A DNA stretch of 64,000 nt from CAYWRZ01 sp964460845 (GCA_964460845.1 CAYWRZ010000013.1:1-64000), one strand, 5' to 3'. Positions 43,435 to 51,381 are shown, counted from the stretch's first letter. Numbers and translations: made by a program. The notes: a model not told the origin generated them from the sequence alone.

Positions 43435-45561
43435 TCAGAAAAACTGGCGGTTATCGATCACTTTGGCTTTTTCTTTCAGGGCCCTGAACGAGTCATCACC
43501 CGAACGGTTGCGAAGGACACGGGTAAGGGTCTGCTTATTGGTGCTGTAATCGGTAGTTTGTGCAGGCTCTACTATTTCCTGAAGCTGTACTACATACACA
43601 CCTACCGTACCGGCAATGGGTATAGTGATAGAACCCTGTTGCTCTTTGGTCAATGAAAATACGGTGCCTATTACTTTGGGCTCGTCTCCGCCTCCACCGA
43701 CGATGGTGGTAGAAGCGAATTTAAGGTCGGCCGAAAGCACGGGGCTGCTCACGCGCTGCCCTATTTCTTGCAAAGAAGAGGCATTGCTCATTTGTTGGGT
43801 CAGGTATTCGGCTTTTTTCTCGTTGCGCACTGCGGGACGGAGAAATTCTTTGATGTCTTCAAATTCGGGCACGCCTTTTTGCTTCACTTTCGAAATGCGA
43901 GCCACAATCACACGGTTACCGGCGATAAACACATCAGAGACCTCGTCTTTCATACCGGTCTGTACCCAACGTACCAGCTCACGGGAGAGGGGATCCTGGT
44001 TAATTTCGCGCTGGCGAGGGAAAATCTCTTCCTGAAACACGTTATAGTTCTGCGACTCGGCTACTTCGCGGAACTTGGAAGCATCGGTTATCGCATCGAG
44101 CAGTTCGTGTGCCTTTTCGCGGGCAAGCTGCTCCGTTTCCTGAAGGGGGCGTATTTCTACATCTACTGAGACATAACGCAGACGTTTGGCTTTGCGTTGA
44201 CCTAAAATTTCGATAAGGTGCACACCGAATTCAGTCTCTACGATAGGCATATCACCTACTTTACCATTGAAGCAAGCATCGTTAAAATTCTTCACCATAC
44301 GACCTTCGGTAAACCATTCGTAAACCCCGCCATTTGCCACGGAGCCATAGTCGGTAGAATATTGGGTAACCATTTCGGCGAAGTTGTCGTCTCTTTTGAT
44401 CACACGGCGCAAGCTGTCGGCACGGGCTTTCAACTGTGCTGTCGTTCCGCTTTCGGAAGGCAGAAGGATGTGACGTACTCTTACCTCGGGCTCTGTTTTT
44501 ACACCCAATACTTTTACCAAACGGTAGTAGCCCATGTGCAGAAAAGGCCCTATCACCTGTCCTGAATCGGCCGCATTGATGAGGCTGTCGGCTTCTACGG
44601 GAAATTCATTGTCGGTGCTGTAACGGTAGGGATTGTAAAATTTATTCTCAGAATACTGCATCACGAACAGCGAATCGTTCTTCGTGGTGAGGAAAGGTTC
44701 TTTGAGCGCCTCCAAATCTTCGTAGGTTTTTTGGCGATCTTCTTCAGAAGGGACAAGGGGGATTTCTATATATTCAAACACTCTTGAACCGGGCTGCTGA
44801 TATTGCTTGCGGAATTTGTTCTTTTCGTAATACGCGCGCAGATCACTATCGGTCACAGTGACCAGCGAGTCAGGCAGATCGAAGAATTTCTTTACCACGA
44901 AGTTCACGCGATAAATGCGGTTATTGTCTTCAAAATTTTTCTTCGCTTCGGAAGTAGTCACATATACGCCCTGGGTAATCAGTCGGGTAAACTTCGCTGC
45001 TTCGCGATTTTTTTTGAGCTCGAGCTCAAAACGGCGCCATTGTTTTTTGGCCTCGGGATCGCGCTCTACCACAAGGGTGAGATACTTGGTCAGCGAATCT
45101 CGCACAAACTCTCCTGTATAAGGATTTTGAAAAGCTCTTTTATTGGCGATAGAAGGATGCAGGTTTTCACCGTACATCATGTCGTTAAGCTCGTCGCTAC
45201 CCACCGCAAAATTAAAATGCGCCATTTCGCGATCGCTGATGGTACGGGCAATCAGTTGATTCCACACCGCTTCGCGGATTTCATCTTCGTTGATATCGCC
45301 CAAATCGTCTGTAGGAAGACCCTGCATTTCACGTTCCTGCCTCATCCGGTCGAGCTGCATACGTTGCATTTCGATCTCTTCCCTGACGAGTTGCTCATAC
45401 TCCATCGGATCGATGGGCTCTCCATAGATTTCTCCAATCGATTCAGCGCCTCCGTAACGGGGACTTCCGAGGAAATCACCAAGAATGAAAAGGGCCAGCG
45501 AAAGCCCTACGATGACAAGCACCAGGACCGATTTTTCGCGTATTTTACCAATTATAGCCAT
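43435..45561 (-). CDS. PpiD-like peptidyl-prolyl isomerase, membrane-anchored
   Basis: 708 residues. Single N-terminal membrane segment (about 10-30, VLVLVIVGLSLALFILGDFL), SurA_N-like helical chaperone region (about 35-250), and a parvulin/rotamase domain at about 365-460 (EVRVRHILLPSESGTTAQLK, GVYEWFTEGRMV, FGVHLIEIL). It helps outer-membrane proteins fold in the periplasm. Last of the coaX/lptC/CorC/ppiD block. Confidence 0.92.
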   Translation of the reverse strand: MAIIGKIREKSVLVLVIVGLSLALFILGDFLGSPRYGGAESIGEIYGEPIDPMEYEQLVREEIEMQRMQLDRMRQEREMQGLPTDDLGDINEDEIREAVWNQLIARTISDREMAHFNFAVGSDELNDMMYGENLHPSIANKRAFQNPYTGEFVRDSLTKYLTLVVERDPEAKKQWRRFELELKKNREAAKFTRLITQGVYVTTSEAKKNFEDNNRIYRVNFVVKKFFDLPDSLVTVTDSDLRAYYEKNKFRKQYQQPGSRVFEYIEIPLVPSEEDRQKTYEDLEALKEPFLTTKNDSLFVMQYSENKFYNPYRYSTDNEFPVEADSLINAADSGQVIGPFLHMGYYRLVKVLGVKTEPEVRVRHILLPSESGTTAQLKARADSLRRVIKRDDNFAEMVTQYSTDYGSVANGGVYEWFTEGRMVKNFNDACFNGKVGDMPIVETEFGVHLIEILGQRKAKRLRYVSVDVEIRPLQETEQLAREKAHELLDAITDASKFREVAESQNYNVFQEEIFPRQREINQDPLSRELVRWVQTGMKDEVSDVFIAGNRVIVARISKVKQKGVPEFEDIKEFLRPAVRNEKKAEYLTQQMSNASSLQEIGQRVSSPVLSADLKFASTTIVGGGGDEPKVIGTVFSLTKEQQGSITIPIAGTVGVYVVQLQEIVEPAQTTDYSTNKQTLTRVLRNRSGDDSFRALKEKAKVIDNRQFF

Positions 45562-45581
45562 TGCTCTGGTTATTAGGGCTG

Positions 45582-45612
45582 CGAATATACAATTGTAAAA
45601 CGATTTTTAAAA
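45582..45612 (-). promoter_or_regulatory. Candidate promoter for ppiD (TTTT-N19-TATATTCG)
   Basis: Minus-strand TATATTCG (45582-45589) with TTTT 19 bases upstream (45609-45612), 20 bases before the ATG; both parts are one-base variants of the Bacteroidota consensus. Confidence 0.35.
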
Positions 45613-45614
45613 GT

Positions 45615-46883
45615 TTAATCCGCGTCGCGGGGCTTCATTTTTACGAGCGCTATCCGCGTACCGCTCACGGCTACCACGGTAAATGTATAAGCACCTATGT
45701 CGATTATATCGGCTGCTCTCGGAATATCGGCCAAATGATGAATAAGGTAACCGGCCAGGGTTTCGTAAGCCTCACTTTCGGGAAGATTAAACAGGTATTT
45801 TTCATTAAGATGCTCTATTTCAATACGCCCCGAGAAAAGATATTCCTCACCTTCGAGACGCTGCTCCACGAGATCTTCTACATCGTGCTCATCCTCAATG
45901 TCTCCGAATATTTGCTCGATGATGTCTTCCATGGTTACCAGTCCGCAGGTACCGCCAAACTCATCGACCACTACCGCAATGCTACGGCTCTGACGAATAA
46001 ACTCACCGAGCAGGGTTTGGGCGCGCATGGTTTCGGGCACGACCGACACCGGCAACAATACCGATTGTATATCAGAAGGTTGCCTGAATAATTCGTACGA
46101 ATGTACATATCCGATTATCTGATCGATATGATCTCTATATACGAGTATTTTGGAGAGCCCGGTCTCTACAAAGCGGGCACTGAGCGTTTCTATGCTTTCG
46201 TCCACCCCCACAGCCACGATCTCGGTACGCGGAATCATGCAATCGCGGGCTTTGACGCTGGAAAAATCGAGCGCGTTGCGAAAAAAAAGAATTTCCTGTT
46301 CCATTTCCGCTAAAGGCACTTCGGTTCCTGAGGTCGCTTCGCGGAAATAGCTGTCGAGGTCAATCCGGCCTAACACGGGTGAGCCTCCCCTTACTCTGCT
46401 TCTGAAAAACAGACGCATAAGCGCTTCGGAACAACCAAGCACTACTAATGTAGGCAGCCAAAGCAGGAAATAAAAGAGCAAAGTAGGTACGGCAAAAAAG
46501 GCCAGCACGCGGTTAGGGTTGATTCGAAAAATGAGTTTAGGAATAAATTCGGCCGCCAGCAGCACCAGTAAAGTGGCTATCAAGACCTGAAGCGTAAGCA
46601 CCACCGCCGAATGATCCCAAAGCACACGCAAGGGTATATCCAGCATAAAAGCCATGGCAATACCGAATACTACAAGCGCCAGGTTATGTCCGACCAGCAA
46701 GGTGGCGATAAAACGGGACGAGCGGCGCAGGAAAAAAGAAAGGATACGAGCGCTGAATATTCCCTGCTTGTTTTCGAGCTCTATTTTCAGCTTATTGGCC
46801 GACAGGAAAGCGATCTCCATTCCTGAGAAATAAGCCGAAAGCAACAGACAGGCCGGCAGAATAAAAAACAGCGCGGAATCCAT
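45615..46883 (-). CDS. HlyC/CorC-type membrane transporter (CNNM/DUF21)
   Basis: 422 residues. DUF21 membrane domain at about 1-195 (LFFILPACLLLSAYFSGMEI, FSGMEIAFLSANKLKIELEN), two CBS motifs at about 215-330 and a C-terminal CorC_HlyC domain (about 345-420). Members are linked to Mg/Co efflux or membrane homeostasis; in Bacteroidota related GldE proteins support gliding, but this one is not beside gldD. Six bases upstream of a 71-residue membrane gene on the same transcript. Confidence 0.92.
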   Translation of the reverse strand: MDSALFFILPACLLLSAYFSGMEIAFLSANKLKIELENKQGIFSARILSFFLRRSSRFIATLLVGHNLALVVFGIAMAFMLDIPLRVLWDHSAVVLTLQVLIATLLVLLAAEFIPKLIFRINPNRVLAFFAVPTLLFYFLLWLPTLVVLGCSEALMRLFFRSRVRGGSPVLGRIDLDSYFREATSGTEVPLAEMEQEILFFRNALDFSSVKARDCMIPRTEIVAVGVDESIETLSARFVETGLSKILVYRDHIDQIIGYVHSYELFRQPSDIQSVLLPVSVVPETMRAQTLLGEFIRQSRSIAVVVDEFGGTCGLVTMEDIIEQIFGDIEDEHDVEDLVEQRLEGEEYLFSGRIEIEHLNEKYLFNLPESEAYETLAGYLIHHLADIPRAADIIDIGAYTFTVVAVSGTRIALVKMKPRDAD

Positions 46884-46889
46884 CGGGGC

Positions 46890-47105
46890 TTAGCGCTTTT
46901 GTTTAGCGGCCTCCGCTTTATTCCTTTCAAAACGTTTGCGAATGGAGCGCCGCATAATGTACACCGCCGCTGTCAGCATGGGCACCACAAAGGTCCACTT
47001 CGTTTTTTCAAACCCTTCTACAATGCAGAGGTAAATCACAAGCACTGCCGTGACGATGGTCACCAGCAGCCAAAAAATTTCAGAATACCGATTGTACCTT
47101 TCCAT
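46890..47105 (-). CDS. Small two-helix membrane protein
   Basis: 71 residues with two predicted helices (FWLLVTIVTAVLVIYLCIVE and WTFVVPMLTAAVYIMRR) and a basic C-terminus (KRFERNKAEAAKQKR). No family recognised. Three bases after lptC and six bases before the CorC-like gene, so clearly in their operon. Confidence 0.8.
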   Translation of the reverse strand: MERYNRYSEIFWLLVTIVTAVLVIYLCIVEGFEKTKWTFVVPMLTAAVYIMRRSIRKRFERNKAEAAKQKR

Positions 47106-47108
47106 AAT

Positions 47109-47693
47109 TTATTTCTTTAAAAATTCGTTGTCGTCGTAATAATACTCGCCTTCAAAATCGATGAAATCGTAGAAGGTGAACGTTTCTCCGGCCACCAGCC
47201 CTTTTCCTTTAAACACGCCTTTTACGGTTTTGATGGTCACGGTTTTATCGGTATAAACCCGGGCGCTGTCCTGGTACCAGTTGAGCAGCTCGGTATAAAG
47301 GGTATCGGAATTAATAAAATTAATAAAAACCACGTTGTTTCGCACGGTCAGCATTTTACGGCTTTGATCGAAAATCCCGTAACGAGCGGTCAACTGCGAT
47401 TCCTGTAGGCGATCATTATTGAAAAAAATAACTTTCAGTCCCTCGGGGAAAATCATTTTTTCTTTTTCGCCGTAATATTTTTCAATGAGCGGACTCTCCA
47501 TTATTGCTTTGGTATAGCCCGAATCGGTATAAACGAGAGTCACGCCCAGCATACTTTCCTGCGGCATCTCGTCGGTACGGGTTATCCTGTCCACTTCTTT
47601 GAGATCATTTTCGCACGACATCCAAAACCCGGTCAGCACGACAAGCATCAGCGGTAGCCATCTGGTGTAAAAAAAACGGGACTGACGTTTCAT
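47109..47693 (-). CDS. lptC: LPS export protein LptC
   Basis: 194 residues. N-terminal signal with a possible lipobox (GFWMSC, Cys27). The LptC/OstA-like beta-jellyroll runs from about 45 (MLGVTLVYTDSGYTKAIMES, LIEKYYGEKEKMIFPEGLKV) to 190. LptC passes LPS from the LptBFG ABC transporter to LptA. The rest of the lpt genes are elsewhere. Same strand as the CorC-like gene and the outer-membrane protein upstream. Confidence 0.9.
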   Translation of the reverse strand: MKRQSRFFYTRWLPLMLVVLTGFWMSCENDLKEVDRITRTDEMPQESMLGVTLVYTDSGYTKAIMESPLIEKYYGEKEKMIFPEGLKVIFFNNDRLQESQLTARYGIFDQSRKMLTVRNNVVFINFINSDTLYTELLNWYQDSARVYTDKTVTIKTVKGVFKGKGLVAGETFTFYDFIDFEGEYYYDDNEFLKK

Positions 47694-47729
47694 AAGACCT
47701 GAGTTACCGGCCCTACCCGAACGTAGGGA

Positions 47730-49097
47730 TTAATCGTATTTGCGCTTATAAAACCATCCGTCCATACGGTGCGGGCAAATGGTAAAGCCGAGGTAAAACT
47801 GGAAATAATTCTCGCGCACAAGGTTGTTGTCGATGGTACCGCGTCGACCCCACTCTACTCCTATATTAAGCGAAGAAAGGGAAGCGGATTGCATCAAAGG
47901 AATGCCCAGTCCGGCGGTTACCCCGTAACGCGTGAGCTGGGTGTTATTGAGCTGAAGATAAGTATCCTGGTACACGAGCCCGGCGCGGTAATTGATAGTT
48001 TGCCAAAACTTTACGCCCGGTACGCCAATCATTACCGTACTATAAGGTGTGTACTGCACCCCGGCCGAAAAGCTGCGGCTGTTGCGCAGGTTATCGGAGG
48101 TACGCACGCCGCCGAATACTTCGGAATAAGAAGACCAATCTTCGGTTTCGTACTGGGCTGCAATCACCAATCGACGGCTGGCCGAACCGCTTCGTATGGG
48201 CTTGTTGATTTCGACCGACACTCCAAAGCCTATGCGCTGGGGAAGAGACAAATGGCCTCTTAGTGAATCGACATACTGTACGGTATCGACAAGCTCTTCG
48301 GTATAAATAGAGCTGTAGGTATAAGCCAGCATTTCCTGACGCGCGTTCACTTTGGAAGGCAGCCCGAAGGTGGCTCCGGCCGAAAACCAGGTATGATCTG
48401 CCACTTTCCCTTTGTAAAGAAGCCCGGCATCAAACACAAAATCGGAAACTATTGTATTATGCTTTACTTTTCCGTTGAGCGTGCCCCCGCCTGCAGGATA
48501 AATGGTTTTGCGCTCGCGGTTAATATTTCCGAAAAGATAAGAAGCGTTGAAACCCAAACTAAGTCGGGTATCGGGACGCTTAATCAGCAGCATCGAATTG
48601 CCGATAAACAGGCGATTGATGCCTCCGTTGCCTAAAAATTCGGAAGTGACGGTGCCCCGCAGGGGATCGGTTTCGCTGCTTTTCATCTGATAGCCTACCG
48701 AGCTGAAAGGTATTATCCCGAAAGAAGAACCCCAGCGCTTCCCGATAGGGATTCCCAGCGCTATGTTACGCAGAGCTACGGCATTAGAGGTAGATGTACC
48801 CGTGGCGCTATTGGCTTGTACGAATTGCCCCGATATACCGATGTCAAACGCCGGACGGTGACGCATCAGAAAAGCGTAGGAAGCGGGATTGCCGATGTTG
48901 AGCAGGCATGAATCGGCTAAGGATACATAGGTGTTACCCATACCTGCATAAGGAGCCAAAGAAGTACCGCTTAGCTCACCCACCGCATAACGCGAATAGG
49001 GCGAGGTCACACTTTGTTGCGCGAACACGCGGCCTGTACCTAAAACGGCCAGTAATATACCTATGATGAGCTTAGCCCTGATGCCTGAGTATCGCAT
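47730..49097 (-). CDS. Outer-membrane porin-like protein of the coaX/lptC locus
   Basis: 455 residues from MRYSGIRAKLIIGILLAVLG; a frame open further to 49139 is inside coaX and not signal-like. Signal peptide ending GRVFAQ, then TSPYSRYAVGELSG-type N-terminus and repeated amphipathic strands (YQMKSSETDPLRGTVTSEFL, AGLGIPLMQSASLSSLNIGV). This pattern matches FadL/OmpP1-like membrane proteins found between coaX and lptC in Bacteroidota. Overlaps the coaX 3' end by 26 bases. Confidence 0.82.
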   Translation of the reverse strand: MRYSGIRAKLIIGILLAVLGTGRVFAQQSVTSPYSRYAVGELSGTSLAPYAGMGNTYVSLADSCLLNIGNPASYAFLMRHRPAFDIGISGQFVQANSATGTSTSNAVALRNIALGIPIGKRWGSSFGIIPFSSVGYQMKSSETDPLRGTVTSEFLGNGGINRLFIGNSMLLIKRPDTRLSLGFNASYLFGNINRERKTIYPAGGGTLNGKVKHNTIVSDFVFDAGLLYKGKVADHTWFSAGATFGLPSKVNARQEMLAYTYSSIYTEELVDTVQYVDSLRGHLSLPQRIGFGVSVEINKPIRSGSASRRLVIAAQYETEDWSSYSEVFGGVRTSDNLRNSRSFSAGVQYTPYSTVMIGVPGVKFWQTINYRAGLVYQDTYLQLNNTQLTRYGVTAGLGIPLMQSASLSSLNIGVEWGRRGTIDNNLVRENYFQFYLGFTICPHRMDGWFYKRKYD

Positions 49098-49797
49098 GTA
49101 ATCCCTTGAGCGTAAGAAAACGGTCTGCAAAGATGGCATTTTTTAGCGCTTTGGCAAAAAAGTCGCTGTCGCCACCCGTAAGCCAAAGCCTGATGTCTTC
49201 AAAACGGAGCCTGTACTGCTCTGCAATCCCTTCAATTTCGGCACACATTCCGTTGACCACTCCTGAGAGGATAGACGTTTCGGTGTTTTGCCCCACGAGC
49301 AGACCGGGGTTACGCGCCTCTATTAACGGCAGTTTTTCGGTGAAAGTATGCAGGGCTTTGAAGCGCATCTGCAAGCCCGGACTGATAGCGCCACCAAGGT
49401 ATTCGCCCTGTGCATTGACCAGGTCGAACTTAAGACAGGTACCCGCATCTACCACCAAATGCGCAACTCCCGGCTGGGCGGTCCAGGCGGCCACGGCATT
49501 GGCCAACCGATCCTGCCCCAGGGTAGCGGGTGTCTCATAACGGTTTTGCAGCGGTAAAGGAGTATCGGGACGCAGCACGCATAAAGCCAATCGACTGCCC
49601 AGCCATTGCTCGGTCGAAGCATCGTCTAAACCGGCTACCGAACCCAAAATAGCCCTGGATGGTGAATACTCGCTGACCCAATCGCGGAGAAAACGGTTTA
49701 GTTCCGAATGCGGAACCCTCTCTACCCTGACAGGCACGGTCTCTTCAAACAAAGCCACTTTCACGGCCGTATTCCCGCGGTCGATAACCAGGTCCAT
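49072..49797 (-). CDS. coaX: Type III pantothenate kinase
   Basis: 241 residues from MDLVIDRGNTAVKVALFEE; an in-frame start 19 codons upstream is not preferred. Motifs: DRGNTAVK phosphate site, LGQDRLANAVAAW, VDAGTCLKFDLVNAQG, GGAISPGLQMRFKALHTFT, and LTGGDSDFF. It phosphorylates pantothenate in coenzyme A synthesis, and this type needs a monovalent cation. Divergent from tRNA-Phe. Confidence 0.94.
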   Translation of the reverse strand: MDLVIDRGNTAVKVALFEETVPVRVERVPHSELNRFLRDWVSEYSPSRAILGSVAGLDDASTEQWLGSRLALCVLRPDTPLPLQNRYETPATLGQDRLANAVAAWTAQPGVAHLVVDAGTCLKFDLVNAQGEYLGGAISPGLQMRFKALHTFTEKLPLIEARNPGLLVGQNTETSILSGVVNGMCAEIEGIAEQYRLRFEDIRLWLTGGDSDFFAKALKNAIFADRFLTLKGLHAILRHQG

Positions 49798-49859
49798 AAG
49801 CTGTAGATTAGACTGAAGTAGTGAAGGTACACATAGCAGCTCAAACCCGGCCAATTTTT

Positions 49860-49889
49860 TTTGCAGGAGTAAAAAAAATTATATCTTTG
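49860..49889 (+). promoter_or_regulatory. Promoter of tRNA-Phe (TTTG-N18-TATCTTTG)
   Basis: TTTG (49860-49863) and TATCTTTG (49882-49889) fit the Bacteroidota consensus with an 18-base spacer. Transcription start would be near 49896, just before the mature tRNA 5' end at 49903. Confidence 0.78.
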
Positions 49890-49902
49890 CCGACCCTAAG
49901 AC

Positions 49903-49975
49903 GGTACAGTAGCTCAGTCGGTAGAGCAAAGGACTGAAAATCCTTGTGTCGGGGGTTCGATTCCCTCCTGTACCA
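49903..49975 (+). tRNA. tRNA-Phe (GAA)
   Basis: A 73-base cloverleaf folds well: acceptor GGTACAG/CTGTACC, D-arm GCTC/GAGC, anticodon stem AAGGA/TCCTT with loop CTGAAAA (anticodon GAA at 49936-49938), T-arm GGGGG/CCCTC with TTCGATT loop. One T-stem pair is G-T. CCA is not encoded. A strong terminator follows at 49982. Confidence 0.97.
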
Positions 49976-49981
49976 CAGCAG

Positions 49982-50008
49982 CCCCGGCCATAAGTGTCGG
50001 GGTTTTTT
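49982..50008 (+). terminator. Intrinsic terminator after tRNA-Phe
   Basis: CCCCG (49982-49986) and CGGGG (49998-50002) arms followed by six T. The 50009-50242 region after it holds no recognisable gene. Confidence 0.85.
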
Positions 50009-50242
50009 GTTTTCAATACTTTTTATTGTCCAAAAAGAAGCTCTCTTTTCTGAAAGGTATTATCTCCCCAAAAGAGTCTTAGCCACAGCAATTCTTTTTA
50101 CAGACGAGTCTTCTGCATCGATGTAAAGCTGATTCATTCCGCACAAACCGTATTTCTGATAAACTCCTCTTCAAAAGCTAAAAAAGAAAGCAATAATGGT
50201 GCTATCTTCCAACAGTAGTATAAACGTAGAGAAGGAGGGGAA

Positions 50243-50593
50243 GTGTGGATAAAGGGGTATATGTATATTCTAAAATGTGCCGACGGCAGCTATTATACCG
50301 GCAGCACCCGAAATCTTGAACGTCGTTTGAAACAGCATCAATCGGGCGAAGGCGCCAAACACACCCGGAAACACCTACCCGTGGAACTGGTCTATGTGGA
50401 AAAGTACTCGCGGATTGATCAAGCGTTTTATCGCGAAAAACAAGTGCAGGGCTGGAGTAGAAAAAAGAAAAAAGCGCTGATAAAGGGAGACTCTAATATG
50501 CTGAGAAAGTTAGCGGAATGTAGAAATGAGACGCATTGTTCGAGCTTCCCCCGGTGGCTTCGACTTCGCTCAGCCACCGGAGACGGGAAATAA
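50243..50593 (+). CDS. Small GIY-YIG nuclease with repeat-derived C-terminus
   Basis: 116 residues, GTG start after a GGAGGGG ribosome-binding sequence; an in-frame ATG at 50261 is an alternative. The GIY-YIG domain occupies about 5-80: MYILKCADGSYYTGST carries the YxL and YTG pair, then NLERRLKQH (catalytic Arg and His), and FYREKQVQGWSRKKKKAL contains the metal-binding Glu65. The last 13 residues (from residue 104) are encoded by the palindromic repeat at 50551-50580, which is also the first element of a repeat array. This single-domain URI type lacks any DNA-binding partner domain. It could be a homing-like or repair nuclease; link to the repeats is inferred. Confidence 0.88.
   Translation: MWIKGYMYILKCADGSYYTGSTRNLERRLKQHQSGEGAKHTRKHLPVELVYVEKYSRIDQAFYREKQVQGWSRKKKKALIKGDSNMLRKLAECRNETHCSSFPRWLRLRSATGDGK
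50551..50580 (-). repeat. Palindromic element, inverted copy, inside the GIY-YIG gene 3' end
   Basis: CCGGTGGCT (50551-50559) and AGCCACCGG (50572-50580) form a perfect nine-base inverted repeat around TTCGACTTCGCT. The core is the reverse complement of that in the three downstream copies, so this copy is inverted. Sits within the last codons of the GIY-YIG gene. Confidence 0.9.
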
Positions 50594-50804
50594 AATACGC
50601 TCAAGCTGAGAAAAACCAAGAGCCACTGAATGCACAAGATCCTTGGTGGCTGAACGATGCCCGGAATGGCTGAACGAGATCCATGGTGGCTGAGCGAGAT
50701 CCGTGGTGACTGAGCGAGATCCGTGGTGACTGAGCGAGATCCGTGGTGGCTGAGCGAGATCCGTGGTGACTGAGCGAGATCCGTGGTGGCTGAGCGAGAT
50801 CCGT

Positions 50805-50904
50805 NNNNNNNNNNNNNNNNNNNNNNNNNNNNNNNNNNNNNNNNNNNNNNNNNNNNNNNNNNNNNNNNNNNNNNNNNNNNNNNNNNNNNNNNNNNNNNNN
50901 NNNN
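50805..50904. other. Assembly gap of 100 N inside the tandem array
   Basis: Exactly 100 N replace sequence within a run of identical 20-base units, a common placeholder for gaps of unknown length. The true number of units is therefore unknown. Phase is kept on either side only by chance. Confidence 0.95.
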
Positions 50905-50995
50905 GCGAGATCCGTGGTGACTGAGCGAGATCCGTGGTGGCTGAGCGAGATCCGTGGTGGCTGAGCGAGATCCGTGGTGACTGAGCGAGATCCGT

Positions 50996-51021
50996 GGTGG
51001 CTGAGCGAAGCCGAAGCCACC
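50996..51021 (+). repeat. Palindromic element, direct copy 1
   Basis: GGTGGCT and AGCCACC arms around GAGCGAAGCCGA; core differs by one base from the other copies. Confidence 0.85.
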
Positions 51022-51205
51022 GACCCGAAATGCAAACAAAAATCAAAACTGACTGAAGAATACTCCCAATACCCAAACGAAATCCATGAGAACCGAACGA
51101 GCTTCATCTGACTGAACAAGCCCCATGTGACTGAGCGATACCCGGGGCGGCTGAGCGAGATCCATATTGACTGAGCGAGATCCGGGGTGGCTGAGCGAAG
51201 TCGAA
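51016..51205 (+). repeat. Long direct repeat, copy A (190 bp)
   Basis: Begins GCCACCGACCCGAAATGCAA and contains the invariant stretch AAATCAAAACTGACTGAAGA. It is repeated with some base differences at 51206. Copy A is 20 bases longer, one 20-base unit more. Non-coding: no strand-consistent codon conservation is apparent. Confidence 0.85.
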
Positions 51206-51211
51206 GCCACC
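51186..51211 (+). repeat. Palindromic element, direct copy 2
   Basis: GGTGGCT and AGCCACC perfect arms around the core GAGCGAAGTCGA; joins the end of long repeat A to the start of B. Confidence 0.88.
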
Positions 51212-51375
51212 TACCCGAAATACAAACAAAAATCAAAACTGACTGAAGAATACTCCCAATACCCAAACGAAGTACGTGAGGACCGAACGAGCTCCATCTG
51301 ACTGAGCAAGCCCCATGTGGCTGAGCGATGCCCGGAATGGCTGAGCGAGATCCATGGTGGCTGAGCGAAGTCGAA
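51206..51375 (+). repeat. Long direct repeat, copy B (170 bp)
   Basis: Aligns with copy A from GCCACC to the GAAGTCGA core of the last palindrome, with scattered substitutions and one 20-base unit fewer. A related block also opens the array near 50645 (CTGAACGATGCCCGGAATGG). Confidence 0.85.
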
Positions 51376-51381
51376 GACACC
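51356..51381 (+). repeat. Palindromic element, direct copy 3 (array end)
   Basis: Arms GGTGGCT and GACACC, so one arm base is mutated; core GAGCGAAGTCGA intact. Ends the array just before a promoter. Confidence 0.8.

Larger units (their letters stand above)
50553..51381. repeat. Palindrome-bounded array of 20-bp tandem units and larger duplications
   Basis: From 50645 to 50804 there are eight back-to-back 20-base units of consensus GGTGGCTGAGCGAGATCCGT, with G/A variation at the fifth base and first two units more divergent. More follow from 50905 to 50995. Units have no spacers, so this is not CRISPR. The array is bounded by an inverted palindrome at 50553-50578 and ends with direct copies at 50996, 51186 and 51356. 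Between them are two long repeats (see below). An assembly gap interrupts it. Confidence 0.9.

Noticed and set aside
49903..50242. Integrated island with an attachment site at tRNA-Phe
   Set aside because: The tRNA 3' end is not repeated later in the window and there is no integrase gene, so position next to tRNA alone is not evidence.
50009..50242. A 25-codon minus-strand frame (MNQLYIDAEDSSVKR...) in the spacer before the GIY-YIG gene
   Set aside because: Short, without promoter, family or conserved context.
50645..50995. CRISPR array
   Set aside because: Units are contiguous with no spacers, and no cas genes are present in the window.
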